Origin: Desulfovibrionaceae bacterium
GTDB taxonomy: Bacteria; Desulfobacterota; Desulfovibrionia; Desulfovibrionales; Desulfovibrionaceae
DNA: 64,000 bases
Direction of reading: 5' to 3'
Assembly (NCBI GenBank): GCA_019421865.1
Contig: JAHZEL010000012.1
Location: forward strand, 49,283-113,282
Both the position numbers and the translations under genes were made by a program. Positions within the stretch are counted from its first letter, which is position 1. The number at the start of each line of letters is the position of its first letter. The notes beneath the pieces were generated by a model. The model was not told the origin of the DNA. It worked only from the letters and a program-made list of their open reading frames with translations, and made no database searches. Shown here piece by piece: positions 8,801-17,334 of the stretch.

Positions 8801-9517
8801 TTATTCTCCCTTTACAATGGTGCCTGCCGCTTCGCCGCAGACAACGCGTTTGATGTGCCCGCCGAACATGCTGCACACAATGACGGGCACGCTGTTTTCC
8901 TGCGCCAGCGTGATGGCCGTGGCGTCCATGACCTTGAGGTGGCGGCGCAGCGTCTCATCGTAGGAGAGCTGATCGAAGCGTACCGCGTCGCTGTATTTCA
9001 TGGGATCCTTGTCGTATACGCCGTCCACCTTGGTGGCCTTGATGATGGCGTCGCACTTGAGTTCCGTGCCGCGCAGAGCCGCCGCCGTGTCGGTGGTGAA
9101 GTAGGGGTTGCCCGTGCCCGCCGCGCAGATGATGATGCGGCCCTTTTCCATGTGGCGTATGGCGCGGCGATGGATGTAGGGTTCGCACAGCTCGCGGATG
9201 TCGATGGCGGAAAGCACGCGGGTGGGGCAGTCCATCTTTTCCAGGGCGTCCTGTACGGCCACGGCGTTCATCACCGTGGCGAGCATGCCGATGTAGTCGG
9301 CGTTGGAGCGGTCCATGCCCTTGGCGGACGTGGAAAGACCGCGGAAAATGTTGCCGCCGCCGATAACCAGCGCCAGCTGCACGCCGAGCTTGGAAACATC
9401 GGCGATTTCCTTGCAGATGAGCTGCACGGTATCGGGATCTATGCCACTGCCTTTTTCACCGGCAAGAGCTTCGCCGCTCAGCTTGAGCAGCACGCGCCGG
9501 TATTTGAGTTCGCTCAT
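8801..9517 (-). CDS. pyrH: UMP kinase
   Basis: PyrH phosphorylates UMP to UDP as a hexamer regulated by GTP and UTP. The N-terminal [21 protein letters not shown], the [10 protein letters not shown] glycine loop and the [18 protein letters not shown] segment (here [18 protein letters not shown]) identify it. Two ATGs are adjacent; the second (9517) lies six bases after AGAGG and is preferred, the first (9520) overlaps the preceding glycosyltransferase stop as ATGA. The gene is thus translationally coupled to a glycosyltransferase rather than to tsf, which is the more common neighbour. Confidence 0.95.
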   Translation of the reverse strand: MSELKYRRVLLKLSGEALAGEKGSGIDPDTVQLICKEIADVSKLGVQLALVIGGGNIFRGLSTSAKGMDRSNADYIGMLATVMNAVAVQDALEKMDCPTRVLSAIDIRELCEPYIHRRAIRHMEKGRIIICAAGTGNPYFTTDTAAALRGTELKCDAIIKATKVDGVYDKDPMKYSDAVRFDQLSYDETLRRHLKVMDATAITLAQENSVPVIVCSMFGGHIKRVVCGEAAGTIVKGE

Positions 9518-9519
9518 CA

Positions 9520-10350
9520 TCAGCCTCTTTTCGGGTCAGTGTGTGGAGAAGAATCCGCCCCGGAGAGGCCGTGGTCGTAGGGTGCGCCCCAGCCGCCCTC
9601 GTGAATGCGGACATATTTCAGAAACGTGTAGAAGGAGGTGTGGGCGGCCATGAGAAAGCCTGCCCGACCGTCGAGCATGCCGCCCTTGCGGACGTACATG
9701 TCGATGAAGCGCCAGGTGCCGTGCAGAAGGCCGACGAGAACGCCGCCTTTGCGGCCCTGCGATTCCAGATCGCGCGCGCCCCGCTCGGCATAGTCGTTGA
9801 GCTTGTCGAGCTGATTCCGGAAATTGCAGTAGGTGTAGTGGAGCATGTCGCCCGAAAGATCGCCGTACGCGCCCGCAGGCACGAACTTCTGATGCGCGCC
9901 GCTGTTTTCGATGCGGATGGCTTCGGGCCGGAACAGGCGGAACAGCCTGTCGGGATAGCAGCCGCCGTGCTTGAGAAAGCGGTCGAAGTACCAGGTGCGG
10001 CGGGGCATGGAAAAGGCCGTTTTGTCGCCGGGATCGGCCACGGCGGCCAGAATGCTCTTTCTCAGCTCGGGCGAGATGATCTCGTCGCAGTCGAGCATGA
10101 GCACCCACTCGGTGGGGGCGTTCTTTTCCAGCCATTCGATGCCGTAGCGGATCTGCTTGGCGTTGCCCGGCCATTTGTTCTGAATGAATATGGCTCCGTG
10201 GGCGCGGGCGATGTCTTCCGTACTGTCGGAGCTGAAGGAATCAACGATGAGGATGCGATCGCAGAAGGAAAGCGATTCGAGGCATTTGCCCAGCAGTCGT
10301 TCTCCGTTCAGCGTAATGATGAGTGCGGTGAGTCGTACGGCAGGTTCCAT
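9520..10350 (-). CDS. Family 2 glycosyltransferase, LPS-core type
   Basis: A cytoplasmic GT-A glycosyltransferase of 276 residues, most like the WaaE/KdtX group that adds glucose or heptose to the LPS inner core. Visible features are [19 protein letters not shown] at the start, [16 protein letters not shown] for nucleotide binding, and the metal-binding [13 protein letters not shown] near residue 90-100, then the [15 protein letters not shown] acceptor segment. The donor and acceptor sugars cannot be read from sequence. It lies between tsf, which has its own terminator, and pyrH, with which it overlaps by one base; this insertion into a normally conserved gene order is unusual. Confidence 0.85.
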   Translation of the reverse strand: MEPAVRLTALIITLNGERLLGKCLESLSFCDRILIVDSFSSDSTEDIARAHGAIFIQNKWPGNAKQIRYGIEWLEKNAPTEWVLMLDCDEIISPELRKSILAAVADPGDKTAFSMPRRTWYFDRFLKHGGCYPDRLFRLFRPEAIRIENSGAHQKFVPAGAYGDLSGDMLHYTYCNFRNQLDKLNDYAERGARDLESQGRKGGVLVGLLHGTWRFIDMYVRKGGMLDGRAGFLMAAHTSFYTFLKYVRIHEGGWGAPYDHGLSGADSSPHTDPKRG

Positions 10351-10373
10351 GGGCTATCCGGAAAAAGGGCATG

Positions 10374-10403
10374 AAAAAAGGGGAGAGAATGATCTCCCCC
10401 CTT
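10374..10403 (-). terminator. Rho-independent terminator after tsf
   Basis: On the minus strand, a GC-rich stem (10393-10399 with 10380-10386, extendable at the base) with a short loop is followed by six T residues. It separates the rpsB-tsf transcript from the glycosyltransferase-pyrH-frr run. Confidence 0.85.
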
Positions 10404-10439
10404 GTATACTGAACTCTTGACGGATTCAAGCGCGCCGAC

Positions 10440-10461
10440 GCGACTTTTCCATAAAAGTCGC
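10440..10461 (-). other. Hairpin just after the tsf stop
   Basis: A perfect 9-bp inverted repeat (10440-10448 with 10453-10461) with a four-base loop lies 14 bases after tsf and about 40 bases ahead of the T-tailed terminator. It may protect the 3' end of the processed mRNA. Confidence 0.5.
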
Positions 10462-10474
10462 CCCGGAGGGCGGA

Positions 10475-11305
10475 TTACGCGCCAAGCTGGATGCGCACGA
10501 AGCGCTTGACGGCGATGGTGCAGCCGGCAGCCTTGGCGGTAGCCTTGATGAGATCCTGCACGCTCATCTTGTCGTCACGGATGTAGGCCTGGTCGAGCAG
10601 GCACACTTCCTTGCAGTACTTCTTCACGGCGCCTTCGGCGATCTTGTCGATGATCTTCTCGGGCTTGCCTTCGGCCAGAGCCTTCTGACGGTACACTTCG
10701 CGTTCGCGTTCGAGAAGGGCGGGGTCGAGGCTGTCGGAATCGAGAGCCAGGGGGTTGGCGGCGGCAATCTGCATGGCCACGTTCTTGGCGAGTTCCGCCA
10801 CGGCTTCGTCGGCGGGCTTGTCGGTGGCGACTTCCACGAGAACGGCGAGCTTGCCGTTGGAGTGCACGTAGGAGCCGATCACGCCTTCGCCTTCAACGCT
10901 CATGCGCACGAAGCGGCCGAGCACGGTCTTTTCGCCGGTGGAGGCGGCCAGATCGTTCACGCGGTCCTGGAAGGCGTCGAGGTTTTCAGGATTGCCGGCC
11001 AGCACTTCTTCAGCCACGGTCTTGGCGAAGTCCTGGAACTTTTCGCCGCGGGCCACGAAGTCGGTTTCGGTCATCACTTCAACGATGGCGGCAGCCTTGC
11101 CGTCGGCGGCGGCGCAGCTTGCGATCACGCCTTCGGAGGTGGCGCGGTCGGCACGCTTGGCGGCCTTGGAGAGGCCCTTCTGACGCAGCCAGTCGAGCGC
11201 CTTTTCCACGTCGGCTTCACATTCGGTGAGAGCCTTCTTGCAGTCCATCATGCCGGCGCCGGTCTTGTCGCGCAGCTCCTTCACCATAGCAGCGGTAATA
11301 GCCAT
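10475..11305 (-). CDS. tsf: Elongation factor Ts
   Basis: EF-Ts exchanges GDP for GTP on EF-Tu. The N-terminal UBA-like domain MVKELRDKTGAGMMDCKKAL, the FVARGEKF-type core (MTETDFVARGEKFQDFAK) and the repeated dimer core domains are all present in 276 residues, close to E. coli (283). It starts 28 bp after the rpsB stop with a ribosome binding site AAGGAGC, and two hairpins follow the stop, the second a true terminator. rpsB-tsf therefore look like a self-contained transcript. Confidence 0.97.
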   Translation of the reverse strand: MAITAAMVKELRDKTGAGMMDCKKALTECEADVEKALDWLRQKGLSKAAKRADRATSEGVIASCAAADGKAAAIVEVMTETDFVARGEKFQDFAKTVAEEVLAGNPENLDAFQDRVNDLAASTGEKTVLGRFVRMSVEGEGVIGSYVHSNGKLAVLVEVATDKPADEAVAELAKNVAMQIAAANPLALDSDSLDPALLEREREVYRQKALAEGKPEKIIDKIAEGAVKKYCKEVCLLDQAYIRDDKMSVQDLIKATAKAAGCTIAVKRFVRIQLGA

Positions 11306-11333
11306 TGGTTGTGCTCCTTGAAAGAAAAAGGGG

Positions 11334-12083
11334 TTATTCAGCGGCTTCGGCCGTTTCGGCGGCCTTCTGCATGGCGGCTTCGGGATCGGCCACTTCCTTG
11401 CTCTGGGCGGCGCCTTCGAGGCAGGCTTCGGCCATGGCGTTCACGAACAGCTTGATGGCGCGGATGGCGTCGTCGTTGCCGGGAATGATGTAGTCGATGA
11501 CGTCGGGATCGCAGTTGGTGTCGGTGACGGCCACGATCGGGATACCGAGCTTGCGGCATTCCTTCACGGCGATCTCTTCACGATGCGGGTCGATGATGAA
11601 CACGAGCTGAGGCAGGCTGTCCATGTCCTTGATGCCGCCGAGAGTGAGGTTCAGCTTGTCCAGTTCGCGCTGGAAGCTGAGGATTTCCTTCTTCTGATAG
11701 CGGTTGATGGAACCGTCGGCGAACATGGCTTCGAGCTTCTTCAGACGTTCGATGCTCTTCTGAATGGTCACGAAGTTGGTGAGGGTGCCGCCCATCCAGC
11801 GGTTGGTCACGGAAGGCTGACCGGCACGGGCAGCTTCGGCGGCCACGGCTTCCTGAGCCTGACGCTTGGTGCCGATGAAGAGCACCTTGCCGCCGTTGGC
11901 AACGGTTTCCACGATCTTGTCATGGGCGGTGCGGAACAGCTTCACAGTCTGCTGGAGGTCAATGATATGGATGCCGTTGCGGGCGCCGAAGATGAAGGGA
12001 CGCATCTTGGGGTTCCAGCGACGGGTCTGGTGGCCGAAGTGCACACCGGTTTCCAGCATCTGCTTCATGCTGACGTAAGCCAT
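11334..12083 (-). CDS. rpsB: 30S ribosomal protein S2
   Basis: The protein starts [19 protein letters not shown], with the S2 signature [20 protein letters not shown] and the later [14 protein letters not shown] segment. The start at 12083 has AAGGAGAA seven bases upstream; the longer frame to 12443 runs into a different gene and is rejected. The 249-residue length is normal. A promoter lies about 130 bp upstream, leaving a leader of some 115 nucleotides, long enough for S2 feedback control of rpsB-tsf, which is known in E. coli but not shown here. The C-terminus is rich in alanine and glutamate. Confidence 0.97.
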   Translation of the reverse strand: MAYVSMKQMLETGVHFGHQTRRWNPKMRPFIFGARNGIHIIDLQQTVKLFRTAHDKIVETVANGGKVLFIGTKRQAQEAVAAEAARAGQPSVTNRWMGGTLTNFVTIQKSIERLKKLEAMFADGSINRYQKKEILSFQRELDKLNLTLGGIKDMDSLPQLVFIIDPHREEIAVKECRKLGIPIVAVTDTNCDPDVIDYIIPGNDDAIRAIKLFVNAMAEACLEGAAQSKEVADPEAAMQKAAETAEAAE

Positions 12084-12207
12084 GATAGTTCTCCTTGAGA
12101 AAAAAGGGTTTGTCTTCCACATCGACCCCTGGCCCTTCACCCGTAAACGCCGTTCGTTTCCGGGAACCCTGGCCGCTGCCGATGTGTGCATTATGTGTAA
12201 CTGGTGG

Positions 12208-12236
12208 TCTATATCCTGTTTTCGGGCGCAAGGCAA
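12208..12236 (-). promoter_or_regulatory. Probable sigma70 promoter of rpsB-tsf
   Basis: On the minus strand TTGCCT and TATAGA are separated by exactly 17 bases. Transcription would start near 12200, giving a leader of about 115 bases before rpsB. The promoter lies between the stop of the secreted protein gene and rpsB. Confidence 0.6.
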
Positions 12237-12262
12237 GTCTTTCCCTGCCACGAATCTTCGGA

Positions 12263-12979
12263 CTACTTCTTCTTTTCCTCGCGGTTGCCGCGCACGATCA
12301 TGTCCGCAAACGAGGAGGCCGTTTCCTTCACCCAGTCCAGATGGGGGCCCGGAGTCTCCGCGCCCAGCATGGAGGTCACGGTCACGAAGAGCACCGTGTC
12401 CTTCACCGGCACCACCGCCGTGCTCATGGCCTTGGAAAGCCATATCTTTTCCCCGTGCTCGGCCATGTTGTAGTGGATGAGGCTCGTGTACAGGTAGGCG
12501 CTTGAGGTGCGCACCGAATCCACCAGAAGAGGCTTACCCGTGGCGAGCGATTCGTTGATCGCCTTTTCCCGGTTTTCCAGCTCCTGTGCGGGCGTGTCCG
12601 TGCGGCTGTGCGGAATGTGCGCAAAGCCGATGAAAAGGCCTTCCGTGGAGCGCGCCAGAAGATCGGCGTCCTTCTGCTCCAGAGGCCGGGTCTGCCCCTG
12701 CATGGCGCAGATGAGCACCTGCCGGGTCACGGCGTCGCGGTTGCCGTAGCGGTACTGCTGCGCCATGTACTGGGGAAGGTACATTTTAAGGAGTCTGCCG
12801 CGTCGCACGGCATCCTTTTCCGTGTCCTGAAAGAGGTCGGAAGCGTGGTCGGTCAGTTCCACGAAGCCGTCGGGCGCGGCGAATTTCAGGCTGTCCACGC
12901 CGTCGTCGAAGGCGGCCCGGGCCGGAGAAACAAGAAAAAGCAGCATGAGAGCGGCAAAAAGAAGCGGCTGTCGAGGCAT
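12263..12979 (-). CDS. Secreted protein of unknown function
   Basis: A 238-residue protein beginning with a clear Sec signal peptide: MPRQ, a hydrophobic core [14 protein letters not shown] and a likely cut after ARA. The mature part ([20 protein letters not shown]...) has no motif I recognise. It contains a [11 protein letters not shown] segment and a C-terminal strand-rich portion ending in a charged tail REEKKK. The start codon at 12979 has AAGGAG at a suitable distance. The gene lies upstream of rpsB on the same strand with a separate promoter between, so it need not share function. It could be a periplasmic protein; no lipobox is visible. Confidence 0.75.
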   Translation of the reverse strand: MPRQPLLFAALMLLFLVSPARAAFDDGVDSLKFAAPDGFVELTDHASDLFQDTEKDAVRRGRLLKMYLPQYMAQQYRYGNRDAVTRQVLICAMQGQTRPLEQKDADLLARSTEGLFIGFAHIPHSRTDTPAQELENREKAINESLATGKPLLVDSVRTSSAYLYTSLIHYNMAEHGEKIWLSKAMSTAVVPVKDTVLFVTVTSMLGAETPGPHLDWVKETASSFADMIVRGNREEKKK

Positions 12980-13097
12980 GAGAACTCCTTAAAAGAAAGG
13001 CCTGGCGGCCCTGCCGCGAGAGTTGCCCGCAGGCGCGCTTTTGTCAAGAAGGCGCACGCCGGGGCCGCCCGTTTCGGGGAAGGCCGGGGAGGCCTGC

Positions 13098-13126
13098 TTG
13101 ACCATGCGCCCGCGGAATATTAAAAG
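13098..13126 (+). promoter_or_regulatory. Probable promoter of the metallo-hydrolase gene
   Basis: TTGACC and TAAAAG are 17 bases apart, about 90 bp upstream of the start at 13217, in the spacer shared with the divergent secreted-protein gene. Confidence 0.5.
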
Positions 13127-13216
13127 AATAAACCGTTTCCATCCCTCCGGTCTTCGTCCCGGCAGGGCAGGGGAGGCTTCTCCCCGTCCCATCCCCCCTA
13201 TCATTAAGGAGGAATC

Positions 13217-13915
13217 ATGTCTCAGCTGCACATCATCTGGTATGGTCACGCCAACGTCATGTTCAGAGAAAACGGCGTGTCCGTGCTTGTGGATCCGTTC
13301 TTTGAAGGCAATCCCTTTGCGCCCGACTGGCGCGAAATCCCGCGTCCCGACATCGTGGCCGTCACCCACGACCACGGCGATCATCTTGGTCAGGCCGTGG
13401 AAATCGTGCGCACCACCGGCGCCACGCTTTACTGCATTGCCGATCTTGTGGGCTACTTCCGCGAACACGGCGTGCCGGAAGGCCAGATCATCAACTACGG
13501 CATGGGCGGCAACGTGGACGGAACCCTGGAGTGCAAGGGCGTGAAGATCACCATGACCCAGGCCTTCCACTCTGCGGCGATGGGCTCCCCCGTGGGCTAC
13601 GTGATCGAAATGCCCGGCGGGCACACCATTTATCACGCCGGCGATACCGGTCTTTTCGGCGACATGTCGCTCATTGCCGACCGCTTCAAGCTCGACCTGG
13701 CCCTGCTGCCCGCGGGCGGCGTGTTCACGATGGACGGTCCGCTGGCCGCCAGGGCCGCGGCCCTGCTCGGTGTGCCCGTGGCCATGCCCATCCACTACAA
13801 GACCTTCCCCGTGCTCGCCCAGAATGCCGACGCCTTCGTGGAGGCGCTGAAGGAACACGCTCCCGAATGCCGTCCGCTGGTCATGAATCCCGGCGAAATG
13901 GTGGTTCTGGACTGA
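13217..13915 (+). CDS. Metal-dependent hydrolase, UPF0173 (metallo-beta-lactamase fold)
   Basis: A 232-residue MBL-fold protein of the UPF0173 group. The zinc-binding motif THDHGDHLG is near residues 56-64, further metal ligands are FHSAAMG (around 118) and YHAGDTGLFGD (around 140), and the terminal histidine is in AMPIHYKTFP. The substrate of the group is not established. The start follows a strong ribosome binding site, AAGGAGG. It is transcribed alone, away from the secreted-protein gene, with a structured region after its stop that may terminate transcription. Confidence 0.9.
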   Translation: MSQLHIIWYGHANVMFRENGVSVLVDPFFEGNPFAPDWREIPRPDIVAVTHDHGDHLGQAVEIVRTTGATLYCIADLVGYFREHGVPEGQIINYGMGGNVDGTLECKGVKITMTQAFHSAAMGSPVGYVIEMPGGHTIYHAGDTGLFGDMSLIADRFKLDLALLPAGGVFTMDGPLAARAAALLGVPVAMPIHYKTFPVLAQNADAFVEALKEHAPECRPLVMNPGEMVVLD

Positions 13916-13935
13916 TCTTTTTTATCGATCGCCAT

Positions 13936-14016
13936 CCGGAGAAGGAACGTTTCCTTATCGGGCGCTGCCGGAATCTTCGGCCGACGCCGGGCGGGGAAGC
14001 CTTCTCCGGTATTTTT
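13936..14016 (+). terminator. Possible terminator after the metallo-hydrolase gene
   Basis: A perfect 10-bp inverted repeat (13936-13945 with 14000-14009) encloses a second GC-rich hairpin and is followed by TATTTTTCT. The rest of the 366-bp gap up to 14281 holds further short hairpins rich in CCGG but no gene that I can support. Confidence 0.5.
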
Positions 14017-14184
14017 CTCTCCGGCCGGAGCAGGCCGGAAATTTCCGGAGAACGCTTTTCTTTTTTCTGCGTTTTCCGGCATGCTCCCAGAGGCGGAATC
14101 CATCCGAAGTTTTCTGCCGGAATTCCTGTTATGCTTTCCGCCGATCGCCCCTTCCTTCCGGCGGCGGAAGGCCCAATTTCCTTC

Positions 14185-14213
14185 TTCATCATTTCCGCGA
14201 AAAGCGTTATCAT
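14185..14213 (+). promoter_or_regulatory. Candidate promoter for the small ORF-lptF-lptG unit
   Basis: TTCATC and TATCAT are 17 bases apart, about 70 bp before the small ORF. The minus-10 fits well; the minus-35 fits poorly. Confidence 0.35.
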
Positions 14214-14281
14214 GCTTTTGCTTCCCGTCGCGGCGCACGTCGCGGCCGAATATCTATCACACGCCTGTGGAGACTTCCCGT

Positions 14282-14476
14282 ATGGCCACCGTTATGCAGC
14301 ATGAAGAACTGGTTCGTCGCGCGCTCAACTATATTATGGAGCGCAGACGCGAATGCCCCGGTACGGGCACGGCCGAACTTCTCGACAGCGCGGGCGCGCG
14401 CTTCAATCTTTCCCCTCTCGATCAGGAGGCTCTGGAGCGGCTGCTGGAACTGCAGTCCGACGAGGATAAGGCATGA
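14282..14476 (+). CDS. Small acidic protein of unknown function, coupled to lptF
   Basis: A 64-residue ORF, MATVMQHEELVRRALNYIME and on, predicted to be mainly helical and ending in an acidic tail ELQSDEDKA. Its stop overlaps the lptF start as ATGA, and a GGAG sequence lies nine bases before its ATG, so it is very likely translated and couples ribosomes into lptF. No domain is recognised. A second in-frame ATG four codons later is an alternative start. Part of the central segment (GTGTAELLDSAGARFNLSPL) reads like a small helix-turn-helix-type fold, but that is a guess. Confidence 0.65.
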   Translation: MATVMQHEELVRRALNYIMERRRECPGTGTAELLDSAGARFNLSPLDQEALERLLELQSDEDKA

Positions 14477-15645
14477 GTCTTCTTCAGCGCCGTCTGTTTC
14501 TGGAACACGCCAAGACCTTCTTTCTGGCCATGGCGGTTCTTCTGCTGTTCATCCTCATGGGGCGCGCGCTTCAGCTGCGCGACATGCTCCTCGGGCTTGA
14601 ACTCAATATCTGGGATACGCTGCGACTGTTCGGATATCTGAGTCCGTTCTTTCTGCTCATCATCTGTCCCATTGCCTGCATGCTTGCCGTGTTCCTCACC
14701 TTTCTGCGCATGAGCACCGACAGGGAACTCGTGGCGCTCAAGGCGGGCGGCGTGAGCCTGTATCAGATGCTGCCTGCGCCGCTTCTGTTCTCCGTGCTCT
14801 GCGCCCTGTTCGGCTTCTGGATTTCCGTGTACCTGCAGGCCTGGGGCATGGGGCATTTCCGGGCCGAAGTGCTGGACATCGCCAGCGGCAGCGCCCGCGT
14901 GGTGGTGCAGCCCGGCGTGTTCAACAAGGACGTGCCCAATATGGTCATGTTCGCCCGCAAGGTCGATCCCGTGAACGGCACGCTGGCCGGAGTCATGGTG
15001 GAGGACCGCCGGGCCGGAGACACCAGAATGACCATTCTTGCGCCGGAAGGCAGTCTTGATTCCGACTACGAGAACGGCGAAATCGTGTTTCTGCTCAAGG
15101 ACGGGCGGAGCTACACGGAAAAGGACGATGTGCTTTCCATCATGGGCTTCCAGGAATACGCCGTGCGCCTGAGCTTCGACTCGCTGTTCAAGGGCGTGGA
15201 CATGGGCCCGGTCAAGCCCAAGGAATACACCTGGCAGCGCCTTTACGACAGGCAGAATGAACGCGAACTGCAGAAGACCGATCCGCGCATGGCCAGAAAA
15301 ATCGTGGTGGAACGGCACAAGCGGTTCGTGTTTCCCATTTCCTGCGTGATCCTGTGCATCTTCGTCATCCCCATCGCCACCTCGTTTCAGGGCCTCAAGC
15401 AGCAGACGGGCGTGGTCATGGCGCTCTTGCTGTTCCTTGTCTACTACAGTCTGCTCATGCTGGGCATCAGTCTCGGAGAAAGCGGCGATCTGGATCCGAC
15501 CATCGGTCTCTGGGTGCCCAACGTTTTGTTTCTGATACTCGGCATCTACGGCATGCGTCTGGCCTCGCAGGAGCGCATGCCGCGCATCACGGAATACTGG
15601 AACTCCCGCGCAGGACGCAAAAAGAAAAAGGGGAATGACGCATGA
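14473..15645 (+). CDS. lptF: LptF, LPS export permease
   Basis: One half of the inner-membrane LptFG channel that, with the ATPase LptB, extracts LPS and drives it over the LptC-A-D bridge. A first membrane helix at residues about 15-35, a second and third around 55-110 (the STDRELVALKAGGVSL segment is the coupling helix that touches LptB), a periplasmic beta-jellyroll around 130-270, and three C-terminal helices are visible. The 390 residues fit the YjgP/YjgQ family. The start overlaps the small upstream ORF and the stop overlaps lptG. Confidence 0.92.
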   Translation: MSLLQRRLFLEHAKTFFLAMAVLLLFILMGRALQLRDMLLGLELNIWDTLRLFGYLSPFFLLIICPIACMLAVFLTFLRMSTDRELVALKAGGVSLYQMLPAPLLFSVLCALFGFWISVYLQAWGMGHFRAEVLDIASGSARVVVQPGVFNKDVPNMVMFARKVDPVNGTLAGVMVEDRRAGDTRMTILAPEGSLDSDYENGEIVFLLKDGRSYTEKDDVLSIMGFQEYAVRLSFDSLFKGVDMGPVKPKEYTWQRLYDRQNERELQKTDPRMARKIVVERHKRFVFPISCVILCIFVIPIATSFQGLKQQTGVVMALLLFLVYYSLLMLGISLGESGDLDPTIGLWVPNVLFLILGIYGMRLASQERMPRITEYWNSRAGRKKKKGNDA

Positions 15646-16709
15646 GCCTGCTTTTCCGCTATATCTTTATGCGCCATGCCCGGCTGCTTCTGCTCATCAT
15701 GGGGCTTGGTCTGGGCATCTATCTGCTCACCGACATCGTGGAGCGCGTGGACATCTTCATTGAGGCAGGCTCCGGGCTGGGGCTTGTGCTTCAGTACTTC
15801 GGCGTGCGTCTTCCCTCCATCATTGCGCAGATTCTGCCTGCCGTGTTCCTGCTCGCCACCGTGGTGACGCTCTGCCTCATGGGCAACAGCAGAGAGCTGA
15901 CCGCTCTGCATGCCGGCGGCATTTCCTTTGCCACCGTGGCCGTCATTCTCGTCATGTGCGGCGTGTTCTGGGGCGGCGTGCAGTTCGCCTGTTCGCAGTT
16001 CCTGGGCGTTCAGGGCGAGCGCTACTCTCAGCAGATATGGCAGGAGGAGGTGCGCAAGAAGGATCTCAGCGAGCGCACCATTTCCGACGTATGGTTCATG
16101 GAAAGCGGCTGGACCGTTTCCGTGGAGAAGCTGAAGGCCGACGGCGAGGGTACGGGATTCTCCGCCTTTCATGTGAAGGAGAACGGCGTGGACATGGACG
16201 TCATCGTGCATGCGCCCCGGGTGAAGGGGAGCGTGAACGGCTGGGTGCTGGCTGATGCCGTGCGCATCCATCCCGACGACTACAAGCGCGAATTGCTGAC
16301 CCGACTGGAGCTTCCCCTGCATCAGGATCCGGAACTGTTCTTCTCCACGGAGTCCAACAATCTTCAGCAGCTGCCGTTGTGGCAGCTCGGCGACGCCATC
16401 GAGCAGCTCGGAGCCGCCGGATCCAATGTGGACGGCCTGCGCACCGTATGGCACGGCAAGATTTCCTACGCGGCCTCGCTCGTGGTCATGGCGCTGCTCG
16501 GCGCGGCCATCGTGTCGAAGTTCCCCAATGTGTATATCGCCGTGGGCGTGAGCATGGCGGGAACCTTCATCCTGTATGCGATGACCATGTTCGGCGAGTC
16601 CCTGGGACAGCGGGGGGCGCTGCCTCCGTTCATGGCCGCATGGGGACCGGACGCATTGCTCTTTCTTGTGGCCGCCGGAAGGCTTTATTATGTGAGTGTA
16701 CGTCGGTAG
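15642..16709 (+). CDS. lptG: LptG, LPS export permease
   Basis: The partner permease of LptF, with the same topology: helices at the N-terminus, the GNSRELTALHAGGISFA coupling-helix segment near residue 85-100, a jellyroll periplasmic domain and C-terminal helices ending FLVAAGRLYYVSVRR. Its start ATGA overlaps the lptF stop by four bases. The 355-residue length is usual. lptB and lptAC are not in the window. A long hairpin follows the gene and marks the end of the GC-rich backbone before the foreign island. Confidence 0.92.
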   Translation: MSLLFRYIFMRHARLLLLIMGLGLGIYLLTDIVERVDIFIEAGSGLGLVLQYFGVRLPSIIAQILPAVFLLATVVTLCLMGNSRELTALHAGGISFATVAVILVMCGVFWGGVQFACSQFLGVQGERYSQQIWQEEVRKKDLSERTISDVWFMESGWTVSVEKLKADGEGTGFSAFHVKENGVDMDVIVHAPRVKGSVNGWVLADAVRIHPDDYKRELLTRLELPLHQDPELFFSTESNNLQQLPLWQLGDAIEQLGAAGSNVDGLRTVWHGKISYAASLVVMALLGAAIVSKFPNVYIAVGVSMAGTFILYAMTMFGESLGQRGALPPFMAAWGPDALLFLVAAGRLYYVSVRR

Positions 16710-16720
16710 CGCTTCTTATG

Positions 16721-16778
16721 AAAAAGGCAAGAAAGGGCGGAGCGGTCATGAACTGTTCCGCCCTTTCTTGCCATGTTT
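16721..16778 (+). terminator. Strong hairpin after lptG
   Basis: A perfect 16-bp stem (16726-16741 with 16757-16772) with a 15-base loop lies 17 bases after the lptG stop. The T-run on the plus strand is weak (ATGTTTACTT), while five A residues precede the stem. Confidence 0.7.
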
Positions 16779-16785
16779 ACTTCAA

Positions 16786-17070
16786 TAAACAATGCGTCAT
16801 TATGATTTTTATGATAACTATTCAAAAACTGTACTTTTTGGCCATACCCGTTTGAATGACGTCCAGAAAACTAATACCAACAAGCACTAAGTTTTTCCAC
16901 TTAAAAAAACGCCCGAAAATTTTCGCACTCTCCATGGTAAAAAGGTACACTTAATTCTGGCATAACAAGATGCCGATATCGGTAAAAGCGAATGAAGAAC
17001 ACTGATAGTTCATCATCGCGGGCAGCTTTCTGCCCAGTCAGCTATAAATAGCAGGATGATGCAGGGAAAA
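16786..17070. other. Gene-free left margin of the island
   Basis: Base composition drops from GC-rich to A+T-rich right after the lptG hairpin. I see no gene. A GGGCAG/CTGCCC hairpin at 17021-17037 lies just after the stop of the small minus-strand ORF and may end its transcript, though it has no T-run. Confidence 0.45.
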
Positions 17071-17307
17071 CTATGCGCCGAATTTCTTGATTACCCATTC
17101 AAGAATATCGTTCTTCTCATAGTAAACCTTATTACGAGAAATAGAAGACTTTTTTATTCCTTCTTTTTTCTTGTCTGCATCGTTGTTTGCCATCGTCTTA
17201 GCAGAAATAATTACTCCATACAGAGCAAGCTTTTTGGAAAGAGATGCTCTTGTTTCGTAATCGTTAAGACTCTTGGACAGGTTGACGTAAAGTACCGATG
17301 CGGCCAT
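17071..17307 (-). CDS. Small basic protein of the island, possibly DNA binding
   Basis: A 78-residue protein starting MAASVLYVNLSKSL. The ATG at 17307 is preferred over one four codons earlier because AGGTG lies four to eight bases before it. The protein is lysine-rich, and its C-terminal part, SRNKVYYEKNDILEWVIKKF, resembles the wing and final helix of excisionase/AlpA-like small DNA-binding proteins, where a YY-x-K-x-DI-x-W pattern is common. Being the only other intact ORF in the integrase island, it could be a recombination directionality factor, but the resemblance is weak. An inverted repeat covers its ribosome binding site. Confidence 0.5.
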   Translation of the reverse strand: MAASVLYVNLSKSLNDYETRASLSKKLALYGVIISAKTMANNDADKKKEGIKKSSISRNKVYYEKNDILEWVIKKFGA

Positions 17308-17312
17308 ATTAC

Positions 17313-17334
17313 ACCTCATTTACCAATTTGAGGT
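17313..17334 (-). promoter_or_regulatory. Inverted repeat over the ribosome binding site of the small island ORF
   Basis: Positions 17313-17318 pair with 17329-17334 (ACCTCA with TGAGGT, ten-base loop). The arm nearest the gene contains most of its ribosome binding site, so the hairpin could hide it, or the repeat could be an operator. Confidence 0.4.

Noticed and set aside
12084..12443. 120-codon upstream extension of rpsB
   Set aside because: It overlaps the secreted-protein gene and a promoter; S2 begins at 12083 with a strong ribosome binding site.
16700..17100. Search for an attR copy of the tRNA-Ser 3' end
   Set aside because: No stretch matching the tRNA 3' end was found by eye here or further right in the island, so no attachment site is claimed.
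17056..17331. Plus-strand ORF of 91 codons in the island
   Set aside because: Antisense to the 78-residue ORF, without a ribosome binding site and with low-quality hydrophobic runs of phenylalanine, leucine and isoleucine.
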